Of a stretch of DNA of 64,000 bases, positions 33,809 through 42,866 are shown piece by piece (within the stretch, counting starts at the first letter, position 1; the number at the start of each line of letters is the position of its first letter). The DNA comes from Pectobacterium polaris (GTDB lineage Bacteria; Pseudomonadota; Gammaproteobacteria; Enterobacterales; Enterobacteriaceae), in NCBI RefSeq assembly GCF_002307355.1, contig NZ_CP017481.1, forward strand, positions 4,278,001 through 4,342,000. The letters run 5' to 3'. A program made the translations under genes and the position numbers. Under the pieces are notes generated by a model, which saw only the letters and a program-made list of their open reading frames with translations, ran no database searches and was not told the origin of the DNA.

Positions 33809-35401
33809 TTACTGAATACCCTGACTGCGCAGGTAATCTTCATAGTTGCCGGTGAAATCGATCACTTTATTTGGCGTAATTTCCAGAATGCGGGTCGCCA
33901 ACGAGCTGACAAATTCACGGTCATGAGAGACGAACAGCAGCGTCCCTTCATACATTTCCAGCGCCATATTCAGCGATTCAATGGATTCCATATCAAGGTG
34001 GTTGGTCGGTTCATCCATCACCAGAATATTCGGACGCTGCATCATCAGCTTACCGAACAGCATGCGGCCTTTTTCACCACCGGATAACACCTTCACTTTC
34101 TTCTTGATATCATCCTGGCTGAACAGCAAACGGCCGAGTATGCTGCGCACGGCTTGCTCGTCGTCTTTTTCCTGTTTCCACTGGCTCATCCAGTCAAAAA
34201 CGGTCAGCGTCTCATCGAATTCGTATTCGTGATCCTGCGCGTAGTAGCCGATTTTTGAGTTTTCTGACCATTTCACTGTACCGCTATCTGGCTCGACATC
34301 ACCGACCAGCGTTTTCAGCAATGTCGATTTACCGATACCGTTGGCACCCAGAATAGCGACTTTCTCACCCACTTCGATCATCAGACCCAGCTTGCTAAAC
34401 AGCGGGCCATTATCAAAACCTTTGCTCAACGCTTCAACTTCCAGCGCATTACGGAACAGTTTCTTATCCTGATCAAAACGGATAAACGGGTTTTGACGGC
34501 TGGACGCTTTCACTTCATCCAGCTGGATTTTATCAATCTGACGTGCGCGCGATGTCGCCTGCTTAGATTTAGAGGCGTTGGCGCTAAAGCGGCTGACGAA
34601 CGATTGCAGTTCGGAAATCTGCGCTTTCTTCTTAGCGTTATCGGACAGTAAACGCTCACGAGCCTGCGTCGCTGCCGTCATGTATTCATCATAGTTGCCA
34701 GGATAAATACGCAGCTCGCCGTAGTCCAGATCCGCCATGTGCGTACAAACCATGTTCAGGAAGTGACGGTCATGCGAGATGATGATCATGGTGCTGTTAC
34801 GCTCGTTCAGCACCTGCTCCAGCCAGCGGATCGTATCGATATCCAGGTTGTTCGTCGGTTCGTCGAGCAGCAGGATATCAGGATCGGCAAACAGCGCCTG
34901 CGCCAACAGGACACGCAGTTTCCAACCGGGAGCAATCTCACTCATCAAGCCATAGTGCTGCTCAACGGGAATCCCCACGCCCAGCAACAGTTCGCCCGCG
35001 CGTGATTCTGCGCTGTAGCCATCCATCTCACCGTATTGCACTTCCAGATCGGCAACTTTATAGCCGTCGGCTTCGCTCATTTCAGCCAATGAATAGATAC
35101 GGTCGCGCTCTTCTTTTACCGCCCACAGCTCGCCGTGGCCCATGATAACGGTATCCAGCACGCTGTATTTTTCAAAAGCGAACTGATCCTGACGCAGTTT
35201 ACCCAGACGTTCATTAGGATCGAGGAAGACGTTACCGCCGCTCGACGCCAGATCGCCGCCGAGAATCTTCATAAAGGTGGATTTGCCGCAGCCATTCGCG
35301 CCAATCAAACCGTAACGGTTGCCGCCGCCAAATTTAACGGAAATGTTTTCAAACAACGGCTTGCTGCCGAACTGCATGGTGATATTGTTGGTACTTAACA
35401 C
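33809..35401 (-). CDS. ybiT: ABC-F family ATPase YbiT
   Basis: Cytoplasmic ribosome-associated ABC-F protein with two ATP sites and no membrane part; ABC-F proteins act on translating ribosomes. Taking the GTG at 35401 ([17 protein letters not shown]) gives 530 residues, the exact length I remember for E. coli YbiT; the longer frame from 35440 adds unrelated residues. Walker A motifs are GANGCGKST and GANGIGKST, and Walker B are [12 protein letters not shown] and [12 protein letters not shown]. The charged linker between them (about 240-320) is typical. It converges on hmuT. Confidence 0.92.
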   Translation of the reverse strand: MLSTNNITMQFGSKPLFENISVKFGGGNRYGLIGANGCGKSTFMKILGGDLASSGGNVFLDPNERLGKLRQDQFAFEKYSVLDTVIMGHGELWAVKEERDRIYSLAEMSEADGYKVADLEVQYGEMDGYSAESRAGELLLGVGIPVEQHYGLMSEIAPGWKLRVLLAQALFADPDILLLDEPTNNLDIDTIRWLEQVLNERNSTMIIISHDRHFLNMVCTHMADLDYGELRIYPGNYDEYMTAATQARERLLSDNAKKKAQISELQSFVSRFSANASKSKQATSRARQIDKIQLDEVKASSRQNPFIRFDQDKKLFRNALEVEALSKGFDNGPLFSKLGLMIEVGEKVAILGANGIGKSTLLKTLVGDVEPDSGTVKWSENSKIGYYAQDHEYEFDETLTVFDWMSQWKQEKDDEQAVRSILGRLLFSQDDIKKKVKVLSGGEKGRMLFGKLMMQRPNILVMDEPTNHLDMESIESLNMALEMYEGTLLFVSHDREFVSSLATRILEITPNKVIDFTGNYEDYLRSQGIQ

Positions 35402-35518
35402 AGCACTTATACTCGAGTCGGAATGTGATTTGGCGCGCATTATGCCACAAGCGCGCGATAGGATCGCGGTTAGTTTTGAGTAATATTTAAGCGATAGCGC
35501 ATACAGGAGAAAAATGCG

Positions 35519-36415
35519 ATGCCTATAGTACGTCGTTTCAAACAGGTCGACGTTTTCACCCAGCAGTCTTTCAAGGGCAATCCGCTTGCCGTCATTATGG
35601 AGGCGAAGGGATTAACCGATGCGCAAATGCAGGAGATCGCTCGCTGGACGAACCTGTCAGAAACCACGTTTGTCCTGCCAGCCACCGACCCTTTAGCGGA
35701 TTACCATGTCCGTATTTTTACGCCAGAATCGGAAATTCCGTTTGCCGGACACCCTACGCTAGGCACAGCACATGCCCTGCTGGAAGAAGGATTGCGCCCT
35801 AAGTCTCCGGGCCAACTGGTGCAACAATGTGGTATTGGTCTGGTACCGATCAACATCGGTGATGATGAGAGCCTCGCTTTTCACGCGCCCCAGGCCACCC
35901 TCGTTCCGCTTGGCGATGAGCACACGCCACTGCTAGAAAAAACGTTGGGTATTACCGGCGTTGATAGTCCCTGTATCGATAAACGCTACCCGCCTACTGC
36001 CGTACAGATGGGCATTCGTTGGCTTGTGATTCGCGTAGACAGCGCTGATACCTGTCTGAACATCACACCGGATGCTGAAGCACTCTCAGCCGTGCAAAAC
36101 CTCAGCCAGACCAACGGCATCGCTGTCTATGGCCCGCACGATGGCGCAACGCCTGCCGACTATGAGGTTCGTGCTTTCTACATCGAACGCGGCCATCTCA
36201 AGGAAGATCCGGTTACCGGCAGTGCCAATGCTTGCCTGGCGGTACTGCTTCGTCAGCAGCATTCTATCAATAACGTCACCGCGCCACTCAGCTACCGTGC
36301 GCGACAGGGCACCATGCTGCAACGCGATGGCCGCATTACTGTGACCTACCTGAATGATGAACCGTGGATCGGCGGACACAGCGTCACGATCGTTGATGGA
36401 ACGTTGCAGCGGTAA
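35519..36415 (+). CDS. PhzF family isomerase-like protein
   Basis: Cytoplasmic protein of 298 residues with the diaminopimelate-epimerase-like double fold of PhzF proteins. The catalytic Glu lies in [10 protein letters not shown] (about residue 48). [21 protein letters not shown] and [17 protein letters not shown] are the two other signatures. No phenazine genes are nearby, so the substrate is unknown. It lies 14 bases before the acetyltransferase gene, likely co-transcribed. Confidence 0.88.
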   Translation: MPIVRRFKQVDVFTQQSFKGNPLAVIMEAKGLTDAQMQEIARWTNLSETTFVLPATDPLADYHVRIFTPESEIPFAGHPTLGTAHALLEEGLRPKSPGQLVQQCGIGLVPINIGDDESLAFHAPQATLVPLGDEHTPLLEKTLGITGVDSPCIDKRYPPTAVQMGIRWLVIRVDSADTCLNITPDAEALSAVQNLSQTNGIAVYGPHDGATPADYEVRAFYIERGHLKEDPVTGSANACLAVLLRQQHSINNVTAPLSYRARQGTMLQRDGRITVTYLNDEPWIGGHSVTIVDGTLQR

Positions 36416-36429
36416 AAGGGTGCGATTTT

Positions 36430-36990
36430 ATGGAAGCGTCAGTTGTCGATACGCCATTTATAGATGCACTGTATGAATTGCGTCATCAGCCCCATCTGCG
36501 CCTAACGATCCAGGAAGAAAGCGATGCCGATGCGCTCTTTACTCTGATTCAGCAGGAAAAAGCGCGTCTGCGACGTACGTTACCCTGGCCGGATTCCGTC
36601 AAGAGCGTCGATGACACGCGTGAAACCATTCGCGCCAACAGAAAGGCATTCTTCGACAAAATAGCCGCCGTCTACGTTATCCGCTGGGACGATGCGCTGG
36701 CTGGCATTATTTCCTTCAACACGATTCAGGATAAAGAAGGCGTCATCGGCTATTGGATCGCCGAAACCTTTGAAGGCAAAGGCATCGTTTCTCAGGCTGT
36801 CAGCACACTGATAGCCGCCTATACCGATGCGAACCTCGTTGAGCGCTGCGTTATCAGAGCCTCAACCGCCAACACGCGTAGCAACGCTGTCGCTCAACGG
36901 CTTGGCTTCCGTTTTCACCACACGGAGAAAGACGCCGAGCAGATTGGCGAGCAGTGGTTCGATCACAATATTTATCACTATCCCGCCTGA
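36430..36990 (+). CDS. GNAT acetyltransferase, RimJ/RimL type
   Basis: Acetyl-CoA-dependent N-acetyltransferase of 186 residues. The body follows the Acetyltransf_3 pattern: LRLTIQEESDADALFTLI, RRTLPWPD, GIISFNTIQDKEGVIGYWI, the acetyl-CoA loop EGKGIVSQAV, and ASTANTRSNAVAQRLGFRFHHTE. It resembles the ribosomal-protein-serine acetyltransferases (RimL, YdaF), but the target here is unknown. It follows the PhzF gene by 14 bases. Confidence 0.85.
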   Translation: MEASVVDTPFIDALYELRHQPHLRLTIQEESDADALFTLIQQEKARLRRTLPWPDSVKSVDDTRETIRANRKAFFDKIAAVYVIRWDDALAGIISFNTIQDKEGVIGYWIAETFEGKGIVSQAVSTLIAAYTDANLVERCVIRASTANTRSNAVAQRLGFRFHHTEKDAEQIGEQWFDHNIYHYPA

Positions 36991-37093
36991 TATTACTCCG
37001 CATGCCTTTCATCACCTGATGCGCTGACCTTCCGGTTGCGCATCAGGTTCTTTCGCTCCACGACGCATTTCCTTTTCCATATCGTTATATTTT

Positions 37094-37109
37094 TGTGACT
37101 GACATCACA
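37094..37109 (+). promoter_or_regulatory. CRP-type site 1 upstream of the small ORF
   Basis: TGTGACTGACATCACA has ideal TGTGA-N6-TCACA half-sites, and the palindrome extends on both sides from 37089 to 37114. It is centred at 37101.5, 94 bases before the small ORF start. Confidence 0.8.
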
Positions 37110-37150
37110 AAAATGTTGAAATCCGTTCTCATCTTCGCTACCATTAAAAA

Positions 37151-37166
37151 CGTGATGAACATCACA
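37151..37166 (+). promoter_or_regulatory. CRP-type site 2 upstream of the small ORF
   Basis: CGTGATGAACATCACA differs from the CRP consensus at one half-site base. It is centred 57 bases downstream of site 1 and 30 bases before the small ORF, so it may lie in the promoter or early leader and repress. Confidence 0.65.
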
Positions 37167-37195
37167 CTTAACTAACCCGTTAGAGGAGTCTGATA

Positions 37196-37294
37196 ATGAA
37201 AACGTTTCGTAAAATCAGCAAATTCTTTAAAAGAATGGGAGATGTTTATGTCAGTTACTGTGAACGTATTGGGTCAATCATCAGCCCGTTCTGA
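37196..37294 (+). CDS. Unrecognised 32-residue cationic small protein
   Basis: An open frame from ATG 37196 to TGA 37292-37294. AGGAG lies 7 bases before the ATG, an ideal ribosome binding site. The peptide starts MKTFRKISKFFKRMGD and ends CERIGSIISPF. The first half is amphipathic and strongly basic (net charge about +5 overall), suited to lie on the membrane surface; the tail is moderately hydrophobic with one Cys. A strong terminator follows 21 bases after the stop, so it is an independent short transcript of roughly 150-200 bases, with two CRP-type sites upstream. The N-terminus loosely recalls the E. coli small protein AzuC, from memory only. It could also be a dual-function RNA. I do not recognise the gene. 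Confidence 0.7.
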   Translation: MKTFRKISKFFKRMGDVYVSYCERIGSIISPF

Positions 37295-37314
37295 TTGTGA
37301 TATAAACAATCTCT

Positions 37315-37347
37315 AAAGCCGCCTCCTACAGGCGGCTTTTGTTTTTT
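37315..37347 (+). terminator. Terminator of the small-protein gene
   Basis: AAAGCCGCCT (37315-37324) pairs with AGGCGGCTTT (37330-37339), a perfect 10-bp stem with a 5-base loop, followed by T-G-TTTTTT. Very strong intrinsic terminator, isolating the small gene from treB. Confidence 0.92.
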
Positions 37348-37564
37348 CAGCCTCTCTCTCACTCTGTTCATCCCCCTTTCCTTTTTGTCTACCCATACGT
37401 CGCAGATTTGTGCAGCACACCGCATGCCTGAACATTCTCTTTTAAAAACAGCTCAATGCGTTTTCCTTTCACGGCAAAACCACCGTTAACAGACTATGCT
37501 TTTCTCTAGCTGTACTTGCTTCGCGTCCCCGACGTCTGCGCTAAAAGATAAAAAGGACATGACT

Positions 37565-38983
37565 ATGAGTAAAGTTAAACAACAGGATATTGACCGTCTG
37601 ATCGAACTGGTCGGCGGGCGTGAGAACATCGCGGCGGTCACGCACTGCATCACTCGTCTCCGCTTCGTCTTACATGATTCGTCCAAAGCCCATCCCAAGA
37701 ACATCGAAGAACTGCGTATTGTTAAAGGGTGTTTTACCAACGCCGGACAGTTTCAGGTCGTGATCGGCACCAACGTGGATGAGTATTACAAAGCGCTGCT
37801 CGCCACCACGGGCAAAGGCGAGATGAATAAGGAAGAAGCCAAAGTCGCCGCTCGCCAAAACATGAGCTGGTTTGAACGCAGCATTTCACATTTTGCCGAG
37901 ATCTTTTTTCCGCTGCTTCCGGCCCTCATCAGCGGGGGCTTGATCCTCGGGGCGCGTAACGTGATTGGCGATATCCCGATGCGCGACGGGCAAACGCTGG
38001 TACAGCTCTACCCAACCTGGCAAACCATCTACGATTTCCTCTGGCTGTTGGGTGAAGCCATCTTCTTCTATCTCCCCGTTGCGGTCTGCTGGTCAACCGT
38101 ACGCAAAATGGGCGGCACGCCCATCCTCGGCATCGTGCTGGGCATCACGCTAGTATCGCCGCAGCTAATGAACGCCTATCTCATCGGCCAACAAACGCCT
38201 GAAGTGTGGAATTTCGGCTGGTTCACGATTGAGAAGATAGGCTATCAGGCACAGGTCATTCCGTCCGTCCTGGCCGGGATGGCGCTGGCGATAATAGAGA
38301 CACGGCTGAAAAAAATCGTGCCGGATTACCTCTATCTGGTGGTCGTGCCCGTAACCTCACTCATTCTGGCCGTGTTCCTTGCACATACCTTAATTGGTCC
38401 GTTTGGTCGTATGATTGGTGATGGCGTCGCCTGGGCCGTTAAGGCAGTGATGACTGGCAGCTTCGCCCCCGTTGGTGCAGCGCTGTTTGGGTTCCTGTAT
38501 GCACCGCTGGTCATCACAGGTGTGCACCAAACGACGTTAGCGATTGATATGCAGATGATTCAAAGTATGGGCGGCACGCCAGTTTGGCCGCTTATCGCGC
38601 TGTCCAACATTGCGCAGGCAGCTGCCGTTGTCGGGGTGATTCTCGTCAGCCGGAAAGCTAACGAACGCGAAATTTCTGTTCCCGCGGCGATTTCCGCTTT
38701 TCTTGGCGTGACCGAACCGGCGATGTACGGTATCAACCTGAAATACCGTTTTCCGATGCTGTGCGCCATGATCGGCTCCGCCGCCGCCGCGCTGATTTGC
38801 GGCCTGTACGGCGTAACGGCAAATGGCATCGGCGTAGGTGGGCTACCGGGCATCCTCTCCATCAAGCCACAGTTTTGGGGAATCTTCGCTATCGCCACGC
38901 TGGTTGCCACCGTCATTCCAATTGTGCTGACGTCGCTGGTCTATAAGCGCAAAATCCGTAATGGCACACTCGACCCTGCATAG
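37565..38983 (+). CDS. treB: Trehalose PTS permease, EIIBC component
   Basis: Inner-membrane phosphotransferase permease that imports trehalose as trehalose 6-phosphate. It has 472 residues from the ATG at 37565 (MSKVKQQDIDRLIELVGG), with AAGGA about 8 bases upstream; the ATG at 37559 is also possible. The EIIB domain (about 1-90) has the phosphorylated Cys in VTHCITRLRFVL. The EIIC domain (about 105-460) shows FFPLLPALISGGLILG and GVTEPAMYGINLKYRFPMLCAMIG. Phosphate comes from a separate EIIA-Glc. It is followed by treC. No treR lies upstream, unlike in E. coli. Confidence 0.95.
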   Translation: MSKVKQQDIDRLIELVGGRENIAAVTHCITRLRFVLHDSSKAHPKNIEELRIVKGCFTNAGQFQVVIGTNVDEYYKALLATTGKGEMNKEEAKVAARQNMSWFERSISHFAEIFFPLLPALISGGLILGARNVIGDIPMRDGQTLVQLYPTWQTIYDFLWLLGEAIFFYLPVAVCWSTVRKMGGTPILGIVLGITLVSPQLMNAYLIGQQTPEVWNFGWFTIEKIGYQAQVIPSVLAGMALAIIETRLKKIVPDYLYLVVVPVTSLILAVFLAHTLIGPFGRMIGDGVAWAVKAVMTGSFAPVGAALFGFLYAPLVITGVHQTTLAIDMQMIQSMGGTPVWPLIALSNIAQAAAVVGVILVSRKANEREISVPAAISAFLGVTEPAMYGINLKYRFPMLCAMIGSAAAALICGLYGVTANGIGVGGLPGILSIKPQFWGIFAIATLVATVIPIVLTSLVYKRKIRNGTLDPA

Positions 38984-39053
38984 CGGCGACATATCATTAT
39001 TATCTCAACTCAGGCCGTGTAAACACGGTCCACTGTAATAAAGGAGCGACCTC

Positions 39054-40751
39054 ATGACGATGAACGCCTCGCTTCCCTGGTGGCAAAACGGCGTGATTTA
39101 TCAAATCTATCCGAAGAGCTTTCAGGACAGTACCGGAAATGGCATTGGCGACATCGCTGGCGTCACCGCCCGACTCGATTACCTGCAACAGCTGGGCGTC
39201 GATGCGATCTGGCTGACGCCAGTCTATCTTTCTCCTCAGGTTGATAACGGCTATGACGTCGCCGACTACTGCGCCATCGATCCGACCTATGGCACGATGA
39301 CCGATATGGAAACGTTGATCGCGGAAGCGCATCAGCGCCGTATCCGCGTCGTCATGGACATGGTGTTCAACCACACTTCGACGCAGCATCACTGGTTCCT
39401 GAACGCGCAAGATCGCCGCAGCCCGTACCGTCATTTTTATATCTGGCGTGATGGTAATGACGGTGCACTGCCCAATAACTGGCGTTCAAAATTTGGTGGG
39501 CCAGCCTGGCAGTGGCACGCGGAAAGCAAACAATATTATCTGCACCTTTTTGCCACCGAACAGGCCGATCTGAATTGGGAACACCCACGCGTACGGGATG
39601 AATTAAAACAGGTTTGTGAATTTTGGGCGGATAAAGGCGTCGACGGGCTGCGGCTGGATGTCATTAATCTGGTCTCCAAGCAGCAAGACTTCCCATCTGA
39701 TGCTCAGGGCGATGGACGTCGTTTCTATACCGATGGCCCCCTGATTCATGATTACTTGCAGGAATTCAGTCAGGATGTTTTTCAGCCCCGTGGCTTGATG
39801 ACCGTCGGTGAGATGTCATCTACCTCGCTGGAGCACTGCCGCCGCTACGCCGCGCTGGACGGCAGCGAACTCTCCATGACGTTCAATTTCCATCATCTGA
39901 AAGTCGATTATCCCAATGGGGAAAAATGGACGCTGGCGGAACCTGATTTTATCCAGCTCAAGCAGATTTTTAATCACTGGCAGCAGGGAATGCACAACCA
40001 CGCCTGGAATGCGCTGTTCTGGTGTAATCACGATCAGCCGCGCATCGTGTCGCGTTTTGGGGATGAAGGCGAATTCCGTGTGCAGTCTGCCAAGATGCTG
40101 GCGATGGTGCTTCACGGTATGCAGGGCACGCCCTATATCTATCAGGGCGAGGAACTGGGTATGACCAATCCCGGCTATACGCAGATTGAACAATACCGAG
40201 ATATTGAAAGCCTGAATCAGTTTGCTGAACAACGCGATCGCGGCCAGCCAGATGCACAAACCTTAGCAATCCTCGCCAGCAAATCGCGCGATAACGGCCG
40301 TACGCCGATGCAATGGGATGCCAGCAAGCATGCTGGATTTACGAGTGGTACACCGTGGATAACACCATGCCAGAATTTCACCCACATCAACGCGGGGCAA
40401 GCGCTGGCGGATAAAGAATCTGTCTTCTATACCTACCAGCAGCTTATCGCTATGCGTAAAGCGCTTCCGCTGCTGACGCACGGCGACTATCAGGATCTGT
40501 TGCCAGACCATCCTACTGTCTGGTGTTATCAGCGCATCTGGGAAGGACAGCGGCTTCTGGTTCTGGCAAACCTCAGCAAGCAGCCTCAACGCTGGCAGCC
40601 TCCCATTGATACTCATGACCGCCGCTGGCGACTGTTACTCAGCAATTACCCTGACGCACAGCCTCAGCCCGCAATACTGGCGCTACGCCCGTTCGAAGCT
40701 ATCTATTGGGTACAAGGAATGGCGGAGAAAGAGGATAAGATTCAGGACTAG
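39054..40751 (+). CDS. treC: Trehalose-6-phosphate hydrolase
   Basis: Cytoplasmic GH13 enzyme that splits trehalose 6-phosphate into glucose and glucose 6-phosphate; 565 residues. It starts MTMNASLPWWQNGVIYQIYPKSFQD. The conserved GH13 blocks are visible: VVMDMVFNHTS, GLRLDVINL (nucleophile Asp), VGEMSS (acid/base Glu) and FWCNHDQPRIVSRFG (third Asp). GGAG lies 9 bases before the ATG. It follows treB by 70 bases as one operon, with a terminator at 40765-40788. Confidence 0.95.
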   Translation: MTMNASLPWWQNGVIYQIYPKSFQDSTGNGIGDIAGVTARLDYLQQLGVDAIWLTPVYLSPQVDNGYDVADYCAIDPTYGTMTDMETLIAEAHQRRIRVVMDMVFNHTSTQHHWFLNAQDRRSPYRHFYIWRDGNDGALPNNWRSKFGGPAWQWHAESKQYYLHLFATEQADLNWEHPRVRDELKQVCEFWADKGVDGLRLDVINLVSKQQDFPSDAQGDGRRFYTDGPLIHDYLQEFSQDVFQPRGLMTVGEMSSTSLEHCRRYAALDGSELSMTFNFHHLKVDYPNGEKWTLAEPDFIQLKQIFNHWQQGMHNHAWNALFWCNHDQPRIVSRFGDEGEFRVQSAKMLAMVLHGMQGTPYIYQGEELGMTNPGYTQIEQYRDIESLNQFAEQRDRGQPDAQTLAILASKSRDNGRTPMQWDASKHAGFTSGTPWITPCQNFTHINAGQALADKESVFYTYQQLIAMRKALPLLTHGDYQDLLPDHPTVWCYQRIWEGQRLLVLANLSKQPQRWQPPIDTHDRRWRLLLSNYPDAQPQPAILALRPFEAIYWVQGMAEKEDKIQD

Positions 40752-40764
40752 AGGATATCGAGAG

Positions 40765-40795
40765 ATGTAGCGGGCAACCCCGCTACATTATATTT
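40765..40795. terminator. Terminator between treC and the elaB-like gene
   Basis: ATGTAGCGGG (40765-40774) pairs with CCCGCTACAT (40779-40788), loop CAAC, followed by TATATTT. It lies 13 bases after the treC stop; the facing elaB-like gene ends nearby, so it can work in both directions. Confidence 0.85.
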
Positions 40796-40831
40796 CCAGA
40801 AACTAAATTACCAGAAACGAGATTGGCAGAA

Positions 40832-41143
40832 CTAGCGCTTAGCCAGCAGTAATCCTAACACCAGACCCACGGTGGCACCGATACCGATACCGTGCCAGGG
40901 TTTGTCATGCACATAGACGTCGGCTTTGTCGGCTACCTGCTTGGCGCGTGCATAATAGCTGTCAGTGACGCCAATGCGGGCTTTGACTTCCAGCAGCGCT
41001 TTTTCCGCGCCCTTCTTCAAATCAAGGTAGGCTTGGTCTGCCTGATCGCCCGTATAGCGCAATACCTCATCCAGCGTTTCAGACAGAAGTTTTAAGTCAT
41101 CATCAACACGAATATCTTCAGGCTGTTTTTTTGTCGCTGCCAT
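40832..41143 (-). CDS. elaB: ElaB/YqjD/DUF883 family membrane-anchored protein
   Basis: 103 residues from the ATG at 41143 (MAATKKQPEDIRVDDDLKLLSETLDEVL), with GAAGGA upstream. A long charged helix is followed by YARAKQVADKADVYVHDKPWHGIGIGATVGLVLGLLLAKR. The DKPWHGIGIGATVGLVLG motif and C-terminal span are the family hallmark. E. coli relatives bind ribosomes at the inner membrane in stationary phase and are RpoS-dependent; this role is assumed here. In E. coli elaB also lies near nuo, which supports the symbol. Confidence 0.85.
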   Translation of the reverse strand: MAATKKQPEDIRVDDDLKLLSETLDEVLRYTGDQADQAYLDLKKGAEKALLEVKARIGVTDSYYARAKQVADKADVYVHDKPWHGIGIGATVGLVLGLLLAKR

Positions 41144-41267
41144 AAAGTGCTTCCTTCTGTTATGAAAAGTCATGAGTTATAAGTCGTTGCCTTCTTAACT
41201 ATAGACAATTTTGCGCCGTTCCTACGGCTTCAACAGACCAGATCATTCCTAAAACGTATTTTGCTTC

Positions 41268-41330
41268 CATAAAAAACGCAGGGAGCGTTTTTCAACGTCG
41301 CTTGTGGCGGCCCGAAGGGGGGCGGGCAGG
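41268..41330. repeat. Dispersed structured repeat, copy A
   Basis: Starts CATAAAAAACGCAGGGAGC and continues with TTTTTCAAC, a GC-rich hairpin and GGCCC-GAAG-GGGGGC. AAAAACGC-AGGGA-GCGTTTTT makes a hairpin flanked by A and T runs, able to terminate in either direction. It aligns with copy B at 62585-62645, where the stem bases change in pairs (C-G to T-A). Confidence 0.75.
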
Positions 41331-41341
41331 AAGCTCGCCAT

Positions 41342-41372
41342 AAAAAACGCCGTTGATTCTCATCAACGGCGC
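41342..41372 (-). terminator. nuoN: Terminator of the nuo operon
   Basis: On the minus strand GCCGTTGA (41370-41363) pairs with TCAACGGC (41356-41349), loop of 6, followed by G-TTTTTT (41347-41342). It lies about 30 bases after the nuoN stop and ends the complex I operon. Confidence 0.93.
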
Positions 41373-41402
41373 TTCATTACTCAAGTAGACTCTCGTCAGC
41401 GG

Positions 41403-42860
41403 TTACATCATTGGCTGCGCCAATTGCACCAGAGAGATAAGCGGCTGCGGATACAAACCAAAGAACAGTACTGCGATGGAGGAGATCAGTACGACCACAC
41501 CACCAGCGGTTAAAGCCCAGTTGTTTGGGGTATCACGCTGCAACACCTGCGGCGCATTCAGGAACAAACTGACCATCACGCGCAGATAGTAGTACAGGCC
41601 AATGGCGCTACCCAGCACGACCGCACCAGTCAGCCACCACAGCTCAGCGTTAACACCGACAGCCAGCACGTAGAATTTACCGAAGAAGCCCAGCGTCATC
41701 GGGATACCGGCCAGCGACAGCATCATCACCGTCATCACCGCAGACAGAATCGGTTTATGCCAGAACAAACCACGGTAAGAGAACAGTGAATCGGCATCCG
41801 GGCCACGGTACGGGCTGGACATCAGGCTAACCACACCGAACGCGCCCAGGCTGCTGAACAGGTAACCCACCAGATACACGCCAACGGTTTCCAACGCCAA
41901 TTGATGGCTCTGAACCGCGATCAGGGCAACCAGCAAATAGCCCAAATGCGCGATGGAAGAGTAACCGAGCAGACGTTTGATATTGGTTTGCGATACCGCC
42001 ATCACGTTACCGAACAGGATCGACGCGAACGCGATAATACCCAGCACGATTCTGACAGATTCGCTGTCAGCCACCGGCGCGTACAGGAACAAACGCATGA
42101 CGGCACCGAAAACGGCAATTTTACCGGCGGTCGCCAGAAACGTAGACACTGGTGCAGGCGCGCCCTGATACACATCAGGCGTCCATAGCTGGAACGGAAC
42201 CAGAGACAGTTTGAAGCCCAGACCGACAATCATCATCCCCAAGCCTGCCAGCAACAGCGGCTCATGGATTTGATGATCGCTCAGGCTCTTACCGAGGCTG
42301 GCAAAGCTCATATCGCCTGATTCAGCATAAATCAGCGCCATACCAAACAGCAGGAAGGAAGACGCCGCCGCCGACAGCAGCATGTATTTAATACTGGCTT
42401 CCAGCGAACGTTTCAGGCGGAAGGCATAGCCGACCAGACCAAACAGTGGGAGAGAAAGCAGTTCAATCCCGATGAACAACGAAGCCAGATGGTTAGCACT
42501 CGCCAGCAGAATTCCACCTAACGCCGCGATGAGAACCAGCAGGTAGAACTCATCACGGTTGTCTGGGTAGCCTTGCAGCCACGGATAGGCAAACGTGCTG
42601 GTTGCCAGACTGGCAAGCAGAACCAGTCCGGTATAGAACATCGAGAAGCCATCAACACGCAGCAGCGGCGTCACGTCCGTTGGGCCAACCTGGCCGACAA
42701 AGTACAGTGACAGCAACGCAATATTCAGGCCGATAACCGTCATGGTTGCGTTGACAAAATGGTTGCGTCGCCACGCAATGCACAGCATCACAACCACTAC
42801 CGTCAATCCGACGATCAACAGCGGCGATAGCGCAATTAGTTGTTGAAGAGTTATTGTCAT
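41403..42860 (-). CDS. nuoN: NADH:quinone oxidoreductase subunit N
   Basis: Antiporter-like proton-pumping subunit in the membrane arm of complex I, 485 residues and about 14 spans. It starts [22 protein letters not shown]. The conserved pumping residues lie in [16 protein letters not shown] (Glu) and in the Lys-containing [20 protein letters not shown]. It is the last gene of the operon, 6 bases after nuoM, with a strong terminator after it. Confidence 0.97.
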   Translation of the reverse strand: MTITLQQLIALSPLLIVGLTVVVVMLCIAWRRNHFVNATMTVIGLNIALLSLYFVGQVGPTDVTPLLRVDGFSMFYTGLVLLASLATSTFAYPWLQGYPDNRDEFYLLVLIAALGGILLASANHLASLFIGIELLSLPLFGLVGYAFRLKRSLEASIKYMLLSAAASSFLLFGMALIYAESGDMSFASLGKSLSDHQIHEPLLLAGLGMMIVGLGFKLSLVPFQLWTPDVYQGAPAPVSTFLATAGKIAVFGAVMRLFLYAPVADSESVRIVLGIIAFASILFGNVMAVSQTNIKRLLGYSSIAHLGYLLVALIAVQSHQLALETVGVYLVGYLFSSLGAFGVVSLMSSPYRGPDADSLFSYRGLFWHKPILSAVMTVMMLSLAGIPMTLGFFGKFYVLAVGVNAELWWLTGAVVLGSAIGLYYYLRVMVSLFLNAPQVLQRDTPNNWALTAGGVVVLISSIAVLFFGLYPQPLISLVQLAQPMM

Positions 42861-42866
42861 GGCGAA

